DNA of 64,000 bases, taken from positions 16,368,001-16,432,000 of the forward strand of contig CM059625.1 of NCBI GenBank assembly GCA_030435675.1, in the 5' to 3' direction. The DNA comes from Steinernema hermaphroditum (Eukaryota > Nematoda > Chromadorea > Rhabditida > Steinernematidae). Position 1 is the first letter of the stretch. Each line of letters opens with the position of its first letter. The position numbers and the translations under genes are program-made. A model generated the notes under the pieces. The model was not told where the DNA came from. It was given only the letters and a program-made list of their open reading frames with translations, and did not search any database. Positions 12,590 to 24,009 of the stretch are shown one piece after another.

Positions 12590-15290
12590 CAAATAGCTAC
12601 AAAACGGTCAATAAACGTGATAAGCTAATTAATGAGGTCGAGAGTTGTGCCTCGATTGTTTCAATTAAACACTTATGGTTTTCCACTGCTGAACTAGAAA
12701 GGCATAGGCATTCCTACTTTCAAATATGAGTAGCAAATTACCAGAACTTTGCATCGAATGTACCTAGTGTGGCAATCATCAGTCAATGATAATCAGTGCA
12801 TATCCACGGATCTACTATATCAGGCGCTATCAGTTGTATTGCAAATTGCAATTCAGTAACCACATGATTTCCTGTTAATATTGCTAAAGCTGTACTGATT
12901 CGAGTTTCATGTACAGGCCTCCCTTTTAGCCAGTTTTTCAAATATTTGATGTGTTCAGCATATCAACAACATACGGCGATCAGTTTCTAGAGCTTCAGAA
13001 AGATCGGGAAGACTCGCTGTAAGTCACCATCTACGACATACCTTTAGCTGATTTTTGGCAGAGTCGACACGCCGCATTTTGCTAACACAAATATGTGTTA
13101 AAGAGCACTGAATTCCCAAAAGTTAACATTTTGGGCGGACGCGTCTCCAAGTGGAGACGATCTATTTAAAACGAGTTCTTTTGGGAATTGCCTCAAAAAC
13201 AGCGAATGCCGATAACGTTGCCGCTGAGGCGGTTTTTCCTCTTTGATCGACAGGCTCCAAATTAGATGGAAAACATTTGTCTTCTTAATGCCTTACATCA
13301 CTTTAACTTTCAATTGTCTCAATATGAAAGATTTGAAATGCACATACATTCTAAAATGCATGACTATAAGGAGCTATCCTGATTGAGCACGCATTAAGCG
13401 AAGGTTTAGAAAGCGGAGCGTCTTTGGCATATCCGAGAGTGTAAGATATTCAAGTTCGGGAAATGAACAACAGCGCTCACGAGTCGGCGAGAACTGCACA
13501 TCAAAAAGGTTCCAACTCTACTGGGGCCGGACACTTCTATAGGTTTCCCCTGTTGACAAACATTGAATATAAAGTTTTAAACGAATATATTACTGAATTC
13601 TTAGCCTTTTCAATGGCTTATGCTAGCTTATAGGTCTGTGACCTTTAGCATTTGTTTCCAGTTATGGCTGCCCTGCTAATGCTTGGTTCTGGTTTCACAA
13701 AAAAAACATAATTCTCTGTATCTTGATCAAAACGACAATAGAGAGAAGCCCTCATTTTGAAGCAGTTTTGATCAGATGAATGTCAATATTTTGGCGACGG
13801 ACTTTGTCTGCCGATCTAGGCTTCTGGATTTTCGAAAAGCAGCAAAAGGTCGGTTTATTAAGCCTTGTGAAAACAGCAATTAAAATTTGCGACTTCTAAG
13901 AATAGAGCAAATTTCTTAAATAAATACATCAAAAATTTCAGACGTGTGGACGAAAGTAGCACGACAGTAATCAACCAGACGAAGTGACGTATGTTTGTTT
14001 CTTACATGACGCACTATTTGTTCTTTAATGTGGAAAACATACAGATTTTTCATTCGAAATCGGCAACAATCCGGGATAAACAAAATGTAATTTAATTTAG
14101 AACGCATCTGGTGTATGACGTGCTAATTCCGATCTTTAATTCAGGCACTATTGATATAAAATGCATATGAATTCTGACTGATTCATGGTGAACTGCATTA
14201 GATCGTAGGATAGGAAGACCATGGGCGCCCAGAGGATTCACTTGAAAACAGAAACCTTAGAAGAGAGCGATATGTGTTGTTCTGACATGAAGCTCTATCT
14301 ATTTTTCTAAGGATTACGAAAACGCACCACCAGATACACGAGGCTTACAGATTACCAGAATTATAGATCCACGTTCATTTACAAATTGTTTCTAAAGAAG
14401 ATAAGTTTCTAAGAATACTGAAGGCTAATGATAGACTGGTAATGAGCTCTACTCCCATTACACTGTTCGTAATTATGAGGGTGGAATTTGGATCACTTTC
14501 TACTCGAAATGCAGCATGATTCCCTTCGATTTACATGGCCTTTCTTTGTTATAAAATCTGATATTCTTCCAGTCAAACACAACGAAATAGATATACCACA
14601 ATAGGCTCATGCTCCCGGCTGATGCTTCTAAGATCATCGCCCCTTGCTCAAACTATATCATTGCCGGCGAACTGCCTCGGATGGATGTTATTTATTGAGT
14701 TGCAAAACGCAACAATGACATAGCATTCACGCCGACAATGAATGATGTGAACATAACTAGGATTGCTATGATGCTAGATTGTATTCTGTTCTCTAAGAAT
14801 AGAGTCATTCAGAGGATTTAATGTGATTTCGCATGAGTCATTTGTGCTTATTCGCAGCGAGTAATAACAAACGGCGAAAGTCGTTATCCTTTAGGAGCCG
14901 CTGGAGCAGCTGGGCCGTTGCGGTCTCTAAAGAGACGTCAAAACGCCCTCTTTATCCCTATGCTAATCGCGTTGAACTTTAGAACGTCCACAGTTGGTGA
15001 GGGATCGATTCTTTGTCACGCAACGTGCCTTCTTCAAAAAGTGAAAGCGTTTATTTATAGACGCGAGATGAATGGTCAATGGAAAAAAGCGGAAGATTCG
15101 AAGGTCAAACCACAGAGGGTTGCTTTTTATAAGGAACAGGACCTACCCCTTGTCGTGCGCCACTTGCCGTCCGATACTTTCCCTTGTGACCGGTGAAGTG
15201 AGCCTTGTCCTGTCCCGGCCGGTCGACTACAGTAACCCTTCGGGCGACTTCAGCATTTTTCGCTTTCGTATTGCCATCGCATTTCTAAAA
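12590..15290. other. Gene-free stretch containing nested inverted repeats
   Basis: AT-rich sequence with no recognised coding exon. The only structure I could pick out is the inverted-repeat cluster near 13.1 kb, listed separately. Confidence 0.4.
13111..13189. repeat. Cluster of nested inverted repeats
   Basis: AATTCCCAAAAG (13111-13122) is repeated inverted as CTTTTGGGAATT (13178-13189). Inside it, CCCAAAA pairs with TTTTGGG at 13129-13135, and CGTCTCC-AAGT-GGAGACG (13142-13159) forms a perfect 7-bp hairpin. Two alternative foldings share the CCCAAAA arm. It could be a small palindromic transposon remnant or a structured RNA. Function is unknown. Confidence 0.6.
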
Positions 15291-15377
15291 TAGAACACTT
15301 TAGTTAATTGTGTACATATGTGTTTGGAGGGAGTGCAAATTTAATCTCTGAGGCTCAAAATGCCCCAGGTGACTAAC

Positions 15378-15692
15378 GAGGACCTCAATAAGATCCGGCC
15401 ACGAGCCGGTGGAATTCCGTTTTTTGCCGTTTTCGTCGATGGCCGTTAAGTTTGGCTCAGCGCTGCTGCGGTTTGAGTGCGAAAACGCAAAGGTTGGAAG
15501 GGAGAAGCGCCGCTTTGACTGGTAGTAGATTCCGGAGAAGATGTTGCGTCGTCGGGGCGTCGAAGAAGAAGGCCCCTGCGACGAGGAGGAGGTCGATGCA
15601 GAGCTGGTCTTCGGCGAGTTCAGGTCCGAGCCATTACTTTGACTGTGGTCGTTGGAAAAGCGGCGAATGAAGGCGGTTGCCAGAGCCGCCAT
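15378..15692 (-). CDS. Candidate coding first exon, possibly of a long soc-2 isoform
   Basis: ATG at 15692 opens 105 codons ending at a GTTAGT donor in phase 0. The peptide begins MAALATAFIRRFS, has a Ser/Thr-rich stretch, then RRRNIFSGIYYQSKRRFSLP and SAEPNLTAIDENGKK, and ends SWPDLIEVL. Codon use and GC3 match the real exons. RRFSLP resembles a basic phosphorylation site. The nearest downstream minus-strand coding exons are those of soc-2, whose second exon (6820-6752) also starts in phase 0, so an alternative long N terminus is possible across an 8.5-kb intron. Alternatively it starts a separate minus-strand gene whose other exons I did not recognise. Confidence 0.45.
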
Positions 15693-16061
15693 GATCGTCC
15701 ACTCAAAATTGGAAAAGTCGTAAAGTGGCAAAAGGGCGCGAAGGTGCGAGTCGCGCGCAAAGCAAAGTGAACATTGAAAACACAGAGAAGGCGCCAGCTA
15801 GAGACGGATGTTTTCGTAGTATATCACACCGCCACCCTCTGCATATTAGCACCGAACAACACAGTGGAGTAGCAGCCGTAAGGAGGGGAAATGAGAGCGG
15901 GAGTTGCGGCCGTGTTTATGGCTTGGCCGAAGGGATTTATGAAATGACAAAACGTGAGACGCGAAAGCTGATGAAAAATTGATAAGTCTAGAGAAGCTTC
16001 GGATAAAATTGAGCTGTCTGAGGAGCGCACCGTCATTCAAAATGTGAGGCTAGGGCAGATT

Positions 16062-16222
16062 TTAATTGATACATCGGCAGATACGCGTTTCTACGTAATC
16101 TATTACGAATTGCAGAAGCTCTTTCTGAAGAATACCTTTCAAAAACTCAAGCCTTGGATCCCTTGGACTTTGCTCAACACCCTCTGGAACAACAAAGCCG
16201 TTTAAGTACAAGAAAGGGCGAT
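16062..16222 (-). other. Candidate minus-strand exon, unidentified
   Basis: A strong acceptor (TTTGTCTTCAG) is followed by an open frame with YLNGFVVPEGVEQ and PRDPRLEFLKG. It could be spliced at a GTATTC donor after 16136 or run to a TAA at 16062. The peptide looks protein-like but matches no family I know, and no partner exon with matching phase was found. Confidence 0.2.
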
Positions 16223-16389
16223 CTGAAGACAAACAGAAACAATAACTTCGGAGCATAGGATATGGGCATGGGAACGTTAGGCAATCCAAGAACATTGATT
16301 TAGAATCGGAAAATCTAGCAGTGCACATCCAATTCAAGGAAGGTAACTGAACATGGAGGACCATATGCTCATTTGCGATGAACGGCAAA

Positions 16390-17700
16390 AAAGTGTGACA
16401 AATAACCTCCCTAATCTAATAGGACGTTTGGAAAATTGAGCACTCAGATCTGCGTGGGGGCTACTGGCTACTGTTTACGGTGAGGAAACGGTCTATTTTC
16501 CAGAACACCGATTCCAAAATCGTCAAGTTTTAAGGAAAAGCATCCGAAGAAGACATAAAAGAACTACTTTGGCTTCTGTTTATCTAGCCATATCTCTCGA
16601 ACTTGTAATCTGACATCTACTTCCAAAATTACACATTTTCAGAGTCACGTCTACTTATTGGAAAAATAAAATGATTTGTTCGGAAACCAGATGAATCGAA
16701 AACACTTGAAGAAAGAGCTAATTGGAGCGAGCTAATTCATTTTTGCGCAGGTGACACCACTTGAGCGATTCAAAACAAAAGCGCGGCTAATAGTACATGC
16801 GACTATGCTTAGGGTTTCGTTTTCGCTCTTCTACTTATTTATTTCGAAACGTGTCTGGTATATAATGCAAACCAAACATACTTCATTACTCAACGTTTTC
16901 TAGGGTTTGCCACGTTCTGATTGCACTGCAACAAAGAGGGCAAAACAAGAAAAGTGTGAAGTTCTCTTCAAAAAACGCTAAGTATTTTGGTTGACAAAAC
17001 AGCCGATACCGTACACTTGTTTCCCAGAGAAAAACTTGAAGTGCATTCAATATAAACCTCGTTACGAAAACACATTTCTAAGTGAGTGGGATATGCTGAA
17101 GGTGCTAAGGCTAAAAAGAAGTGGACCGTAGCAAAACGAAAGTAAAATGGATCTGGAAGGGTGTTTCCCACTCGGTTTTGCACTTTTAAAATTTTGAATT
17201 GAGTCACGATTGAACGATAAAGAGATGATTGTGGGCATATGTGAACTGATTCCGTCCGCATATGTGGACTGTCGACTTATGGCGAACAGTTTTTTGAAAC
17301 AGAAAAAGCGTGCACTTATCAAGCAATTTGTTTATGAATACATTTAAATTTCAACAAGGTCATAAATTCACAGAATTCCTATAAAGTTTGTTTATGGGCA
17401 TAAGGTAATTGCATTGAGTACTCTATTTAGAATTCAAGGACAATGCACTTTCTTTAACTGCAACGATGCGAAAGTACATGACGCTTTTGCCGAGCTCTTC
17501 AGAATATTAAATCGTACAAAAATTGAAAATATGCGAAAGTATCGCGAAGAGTATACACATAGGACCGAGCAATCAGACAGCCAACGTTCCCGCAACTGGC
17601 AGCTGCAAAAACCTTGACCAGCCGTGAATTTCAACATTCTGCACGGCAATAAAACGCATTTACGCGTTTTAATAAAGTGGGATTAAGCGACTACTCATGC
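16390..17700. other. Stretch without recognised genes
   Basis: AT-rich with short overlapping open frames on both strands. No splice-flanked coding segment, repeat or RNA gene was recognised. Confidence 0.4.
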
Positions 17701-17794
17701 GATGGTGATCGTCGAAGCCGCACGACGGTGAGGACAACCGAGATGACACTCAAACGAAGACAACAGGCATTAAAGAGGTGGAGCCGGATAAATA

Positions 17795-18139
17795 TTATGT
17801 ATATGTATTAATAGTAGGTCTGGGAGGGTGCCATATCCCAGCGCTCTTCTTCAATAAGTCATCAGCGTAGAATTCAAGGAAAGCCGTTGATGACTGAGGA
17901 AAAACGGTGGTACGTGATATATCATAATGAGTGTTTTCACGGAGATAAGAAACTGCGCGCGCACGCAATGCCCTGGAAGTGTCGAACATGTTGAAAGTGT
18001 GAAACGAAAGTGCATGTCTGAAGCGGGCGCCAGACGGTTGTAAATGAATCGCCGTCGGTTGAGGGTGGTCGTCGGGCCGAAGGGGGGAGGCTCTCCGAGG
18101 CGACGCCGGGAGTTTATGCGCGACACAGGAGAACACCAC
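17795..18139 (-). other. Unidentified 115-codon open frame in a GC-rich island
   Basis: One minus-strand frame is open from about 18139 to a TAA at 17795. The first ATG in it, at about position 17988, gives 64 residues ending HPPRPTINTYT. Third positions are C/G-rich in the first half. A second minus frame is also open in the same bases, which weakens the case. No homolog is recognised. It may be a leader exon, a small gene or chance. Confidence 0.22.
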
Positions 18140-18261
18140 TCAGTGATTTGGAGAACTCCGAGCTTAGATAATTGATACTAGAGCGCGCAAAGGCACACAC
18201 ACATCAGCGAAGTCCCAATTTTTGAGACACCAAAAGGGGGAAGGGCACGGGTAAAATGGGC

Positions 18262-18299
18262 GCTGATGATGATGATGCTGATGATAATGATGGTGATGG
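18262..18299. repeat. Imperfect GAT/ATG trinucleotide repeat
   Basis: About twelve GAT-type triplets with a few interruptions. On the minus strand one frame would read as a His-rich run. It borders a GC-rich island. Confidence 0.7.
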
Positions 18300-18334
18300 C
18301 AAAAAAACGGTCTCGTTTCCGAAAGTGAGTTTAC

Positions 18335-18379
18335 AGCTCCCCCCAACTTTTGCATCGCCGCGGTAGCAACCAGCCGCAT
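18335..18379 (-). other. Candidate short alternative first exon (minus)
   Basis: ATG at 18379 gives MRLVATAAMQKLGGA and ends at a GTAAAC donor in phase 0. Strand and phase match the other candidate leader exons upstream of soc-2. At only 15 codons it is weak evidence alone. Confidence 0.18.
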
Positions 18380-20317
18380 CTTCAGCAGGCAGCCAGCAGC
18401 AGCATCTTTCACTGACTATCTATCCGCTCGATCGGCGATAGGTAACAGCGCGGTTTTTGTATCATCAACGCTAATGCGCGTTGCTTGATCGCTCTTCGCG
18501 CCACCGAAGGAATGGCGACCGAGCTGCCGGCGGCGCGACCAAAAAACCTTTTTTGCGCCTCTCAATTCCAACATAAACATTGTCTTCTCGCTTTCGTCGC
18601 ACTCTCAAATTCGGTGCTTGCCAAAATTGGCTCATTTTGGTGGAGTTCCCCGTTTTTGTGACATTTCTTAGCGCGCGACTATCTGGCGTTTAACCTCGCG
18701 TAGTCAAGGCGGACATCGAAACGGAAGCTTAGTGATCATGTTCAAATCGCGAAGGTGATGTTGAAATCGACCAAGTCAATTGGCAAGGATATACACGCTT
18801 ATGAAACTGCCGAAGCCCAGAAAATACGAAATAAAAACATATCAGTAGCCCCTCCGATCATCATTTATCCGATTCGAAAAACAGTAGCTTTATCAGCAAG
18901 GAGGAGGACCGCAATCAATAGGACCAATCATGACCACTACCACTGTTTACATTAGGTTATCAGAGTGCAAGAATGCGCTCGACTACTATTTTTGCTAACT
19001 GACGTGCCAACCGCTATTTGGGTTTTTTGGTAAGTTACACTGAACTACTTGAAAAACAACGGTTCGGAGATCAAATTTTAACAGAAGTCGTCGCAAATAA
19101 TGAATCGGCTGGGTCGTGTTTATGGACTTCTCGCTTAGCAAAGTGCAAGAATGCGCTGCGCTATTTTTGACAAACGCCAAGCTCTGCATTTATCTTCATC
19201 AAACGCAAAAAGTCCTTCGAGCTCGACTCGAATTAACCTGTTTTCACTACTATAACTTTCAAACTGAATTTTCCAAATAACTACGAAGTAAATAGCGATA
19301 AAGCAGTTACTGAAATTTGATTTTTTGGTCACGTTTGCCGTGCTTAGCTACTACAATAAAAGTAAGAAAAGCGGTAGTTCAAAGATCGAAGCAAAAACGC
19401 TTTCGCCCACTTGTTGACCATGGGTTCTTCGTTCCAAAATCCACAAAAACTGTACCACAAAAATACTATCCTCATGACACATAAACAAGTCATAGCACTA
19501 AGCAAGATTATAAGCTGTTTACAATGAATTACCGGAACTTATAAATTCGTGAAAAGGGCTGTTTTCAAATCAAGTGATGAGTTATTCATTTACCTTGGTG
19601 AGTCGCAAAAGTCCCAACGAGCTCATAAGGTTCTGTTGTGGAGTGTTCATGGTCATCGGCACGACGAAACACAAGTTATCCATAGTGGCATGAACGGTGA
19701 CAACAAAATAACGAGCAAAACCGAGGCGGAAGTGCTGCTTCTCCGATTCGATGATTGAGTTGAGGTAGGACAACGCTGGAGGTGTTCAAGTCGACGAGAC
19801 CGGGCGCTGAGGGGATGTCGAGCATCGAGCGATTGCAAACATTTTGCGAAAAAGTGACCACAAAGATTGCGACCGTGTTGTGTTCCCTTCGGACAGGGCT
19901 CCACCACGCCGATCGGCCGATGGCATCGGCGGCGGGAGAACGCCGTGGCCCGCGGAGATAAACATGATGCTATCGGCTAATATTTTTCCGCCTCATATTG
20001 TGTCACTTTGCGGCGCCCCATCGGGCTCCGATGGCCAACAAGCAACGTCGTCGGGTAATCGGGCTCCCGAACGGCGTGGGAAAGAAAGATCCCCCCTCTC
20101 TCTGTGCAATCTGTTTTCCCCTGCGAAAATTTAATAATCTTCCTCATTGGACTTCGTTCAGAATATTGCAATTATGGCTGAATCTGCTTAAAAAGCGATT
20201 ACTTTATGGGCACTCGCTTTATGTGCCTGTTTACAGTGAACTAAATAAAGCGTCGCTGCTCCATTTAGGAACTAAGTAGGCTTATAATTAGCTTGCCCTA
20301 TTTATCATCTGCCTAAA

Positions 20318-20650
20318 ATGGCGATGACGACACAGGACAACTGTGAAATCTGCGCGTAAGTAAACGTTCTATGAACCGAAGTGTTCCGGATGTCATGAAA
20401 TTAACGGGCAGTGGAACGAAACAAAAGTGCGACATCGAAAAAAGACATTAAACATCCCGGCGCTCTCGAGAACATTTTGCAGGAACAGGACTTTTCAATT
20501 GAGAGACTCATTGATACAAAGGGCCATCATGCAAGTACACTTCATAAGTCCAAGAATATGAAAGTGAAACATAGCTAATACAGTTAGGTCGGATGCGCGG
20601 AATCCCATCCGATTGCGACATGGCGTAAAAGACACTCAAACGGAATGACG
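20318..20650 (+). CDS. Possible small three-exon plus-strand gene, incomplete
   Basis: Three short segments join in frame with decent splice signals: 20318-20355 (AAAATGG start context, GTAAGT donor), 20483-20534 (TTTTGCAG acceptor, GTACAC donor) and 20588-20650 (ACAGTTAG acceptor, GTGAGC donor). Together they encode 50 residues beginning MAMTTQDNCEICANRTFQL, with a CxxC pair and a later GCAESHP. No family is recognised. The next good acceptor (CTCATTAG near 20706) would give an immediate TAA, so the 3' end is unresolved. It lies opposite the presumed long soc-2 leader intron. Confidence 0.3.
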
Positions 20651-20709
20651 GTGAGCAGAGATTAGGTAAGATAGTATGCTCGTCATTTAATCATTTGTCT
20701 CATTAGTAA

Positions 20710-22040
20710 ATCGGAACGCGTACGCTTATGAAACAAAACCTGTCACTTCGAAAAGGCCTATGCAACATCGTACATGGTCATTAGTCAAGAAGGAACGTGT
20801 TCAAATTCAACATCCCTTATGGACGCATGCGAAAAACACACTTGTGATGAATTATCATTGTTTAGGGCCAAACAAAAGAACAAATAGAAGGCCGAAACAA
20901 AAATTTGTAAGCTACAGAGGAGAGGTCGTTCTTTGAAGCGCTGATTTCATCATCGAGTTCAGTGCATCTGAGCATTCCGGTTATATATAAAAATGCGAGA
21001 CACCGGAACGAGACGGCCTACGCTAAAAAGGTTATTTAAGGTCTGCTGCAAAATTTGCTTTGATCGGACATAGAAATTGTCAGTTTCCTTCACGTCATCC
21101 ACAGCTTCCTTGTCTCTACAATAACACATTTTGGACATAGCCGGTCTTAGGATTGCTTTCCTCGATTCCCAAAAAAATACTTCTATTTATCTTTGCTTTC
21201 GCGGCAATTGAGTAGGCCGATAGCGAAGACAGATTGCAAAAGATCAAAAGTCGAAAAGTGACAGCTGGCTTTTACGTTCCACATAATTGTCCTTTCGTAG
21301 CCCTTCGGCTGCAAACAACAATTATTTTTTAACTGGGGTGTTGGCGTATTATGACTCTTCGTCCAGATGGAAGCTACAATGGCTCAATTTGTTTGCGTCT
21401 ATTAGGAGCCTACGAACATAAGCAGTGTATAAAGATTCCTACTGCTACATAGCTAACCTTCCAATAATCCTTTGGTATATCCATAACACAAATTTGAAGA
21501 ACAAACCACACCCGGATGCACCATACAGAACAGTGAAATGTTGTTCAGTGGGAGCAATTTCGTGGGTTCTGAAAGTGAGTGTTCACAATTGTTTTTAGAA
21601 GACACCCAAAATATTCTTCTCGCCGCCCTGAGGTGCTCGTTCCCTAATTTGCCTAGGAAGCTCAAATATCGTCGAGTCGGGTACGGCTTGGCACTATGGG
21701 CAAATTGTAATTTATCCTTTTCCTCTGGACAATCAACCAGTAGTCAAGCTTTAATTAGGTCGTCCCGCCGACCGAACTCATTTTACCCTCGACGAACATC
21801 TCTTTTCCGCCTGCGATGAAAGGACATGTCTAGATCCTTATCTTCCAATATATTACGCGAGCCCCTTCATAAATCATAAAATTCAAATTTATATGAGCTC
21901 GTTCATTGTTATGCAGAGCAGAGATCGAATCATCTCACTGACAGCTATCATATGACATAAGAACATATTGAATTTTATGAGCTTATGCGCAAGGTTTTTG
22001 ATCACGACGAAGAAGTGCTCCATCAAACCGGTTTGAGCGC
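20710..22040. other. Stretch without recognised genes
   Basis: Contains open frames (20708-20935 and 21538-21819, plus) that lack credible splice context. There is a 14-bp perfect palindrome (TCAAACCGGTTTGA) at 22023-22036. Nothing else is recognised. Confidence 0.35.
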
Positions 22041-22064
22041 TAGAGGGCTAATCGAAACGAAGCT

Positions 22065-22470
22065 CTAGAGGTGAACCTTGGGGTCGTCGCCGTCTGCGTC
22101 GTGTCGCCGCTGTCGTTCTGCTTCTTCCCCCTCCATTTCTGGTATGCGATTTTTCGCGATTACAAATAGGCGAGCTGCGTGATTGATCGGGTGTTCGCAG
22201 TTGGATAGCATGCTCGAGGAACGGAAGACGACAAAAAACATGCCTTTACGTGTGTGCTTTGACATGCGCGGGGACCGGGAGGGGACACGAGCTACGGGCA
22301 CAACGAGGGAGGCAGAATATCTTTTTGGGCAAATAAATCTTAGACCACTCTCGAGGATGCGTTGCAGGCAGCAATTCGAGGAAGACAATATGAAACAGCG
22401 AAGACACTCCGACCACCAACGAGAATTGCGCCAAATCTCGTGGGACACGGGGCATGGACACAAAATATGT
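22065..22470. other. GC-rich island open on both strands
   Basis: On plus, a TGTTCGCAG acceptor precedes an 87-codon hydrophilic frame from ATG at 22209 to a TGA at 22473. On minus, ATG near 22134 opens MEGEEAERQRRHDADGDDPK. Two other minus frames are open as well. Base composition alone can explain this, so I cannot decide the coding strand. It may be a regulatory island or leader exon upstream of soc-2. Confidence 0.2.
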
Positions 22471-22955
22471 TGAACATGAGATGCCTAGCTGGAATTCTCA
22501 CTTTCCCTGTTTATCGCCAATAGTAAATAGATTTTGGATGCAAAAGATACGTTTCCAGAGGGGTGTAGGCAACTACCCTAATACAGCAGAGTGATCAAGC
22601 ATCAACAATTCACGACATGTTTCGTTAGGAACACCATATTTGAAGAACGTTTGGCAGAACGCTGATATGCGTAATGTGAACGAATCATCAAGGATGCGAG
22701 AAAAATAAACATAAACACACGCTGCCTTAGTCATAGCACTGCGGGCCTGGAAAAAAAGCTGAAGCCTATCTTATCTGACAGTCCAGAACAGGAGCGATCT
22801 AAAAATGTTACACACCGAAGTAATATTCAAATTGGTAAAGAAAAATAGTGGATTTCCCAGTTCGACTCATAAGGCCCCCTGGATCCCACCCCTTCATATA
22901 ATGAGAAAGCTAACTAACTACCGTAGTGCATTCATTTGTCATTGCCAATGCCTAC

Positions 22956-23054
22956 CTTTACATATTTGCTGAATATGTGCTCCTTCCTTTCCTGCTGATA
23001 CGGAATGAATTTGAAGGGCGTTTCCTGCGCAGAAGCCGGCCTTCTTTGGGCATC
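22956..23054 (-). CDS. Candidate internal coding exon of a minus-strand gene
   Basis: Ninety-nine bases between a clean acceptor (TTTTTTAG) and a GTAGGC donor encode 33 residues in phase 0/phase 0: DAQRRPASAQETPF, then KFIPYQQERKEHIFSKYVK. Both edges match the phases of the exon at 27156-27418 upstream and of soc-2 exon 2 downstream. Its last residues (KYVK) resemble the end of soc-2 exon 1 (KYRK), as expected if the two were alternative leaders. The peptide has no domain I can name. The link to soc-2 is inference. Confidence 0.45.
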
Positions 23055-23835
23055 CTAAAAAATGCATTGATAAGTTAACCCGCACAGTGTTGAACGTTAT
23101 CAAAACAGTACAGTATTAATCGGAGTAAGAGTTGAGAGGTTGATGGAGGAATCGGCGCGATGAAAGCACCTCACACACGAGGCGAGCACCCGAAAACAGT
23201 CATGCTTTCTTCCATGGCGGCCGCACGGGCTTGCACTGTCGCCCATACATAAATCTGAGATCATGGAAATGCGACACTTTTGCGAAGGAAATGTAGAAAG
23301 ACGTGCAACGCGAAACGGATTCTGGACCGGAAAACAATTATCGTCTTAGCCAGTTTTAATAAACTCCGAGATGTGCCAGCCTTTCCCAAGATCAGAAAAC
23401 ACACCCTCTCGCAAGAGTCTCATCATGAGGCATGTGAGTTCGGCCTACTATTTGCTGATGAAGCTCATCTTCTCTTCACCCTCTCCAGTTGCTGTTCAGG
23501 CTGAGGCTGAGCGATGCAAAAAACGGAAGGGTCACAAAGCAAAAATAACACCGGATGGACGCTGAGATGAGATGAGCGACTCTCTCTGTTCGGAGACACG
23601 GACGCGCCGCTTCTATCGCTCGTTGCAATCTTCGAGCCCAGCCGGTCGAGGCGGAAACTTTTTATCTTCGTGAACCCTCCTGAGAAGCTTCTCGGATTGC
23701 GGAAACGCGTCTCGCTCGCACGCACTATTAGCCTTTTAGAGGGACGGCGTGCGTGCGCGCAAACGGCTATGAAAAGTTTCGATCGGCACGAGGGGTGAGG
23801 ACAATCATAAAACGAGCGATGATGTTAAAGTGCAC

Positions 23836-23886
23836 CTTCACGCCGGCGTACATCATCTTTGCGGCGGACGCCGTACTCCCGTCCAT
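23836..23886 (-). other. Candidate leader exon after a strong acceptor (minus)
   Basis: A strong acceptor (TGATCTCTTCACAG, ending at 23904) is followed 17 bases later by ATG at 23886. The frame reads MDGSTASAAKMMYAGVK and then either a weak GTGCAC donor in phase 0 or read-through to a TAG after 39 residues. The plus strand of the same bases is also open. It may be a trans-spliced leader exon. Confidence 0.22.
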
Positions 23887-24009
23887 CGACGGCGATGATG
23901 CCCCTGTGAAGAGATCAGAAGGAGAACAGCGGCAATAAATCAAATAAGGAGAATAGCGCAAAAAATTGTGACAGTTGAAAAAAAAGATAAATGAATCGAA
24001 CTGCATTGA

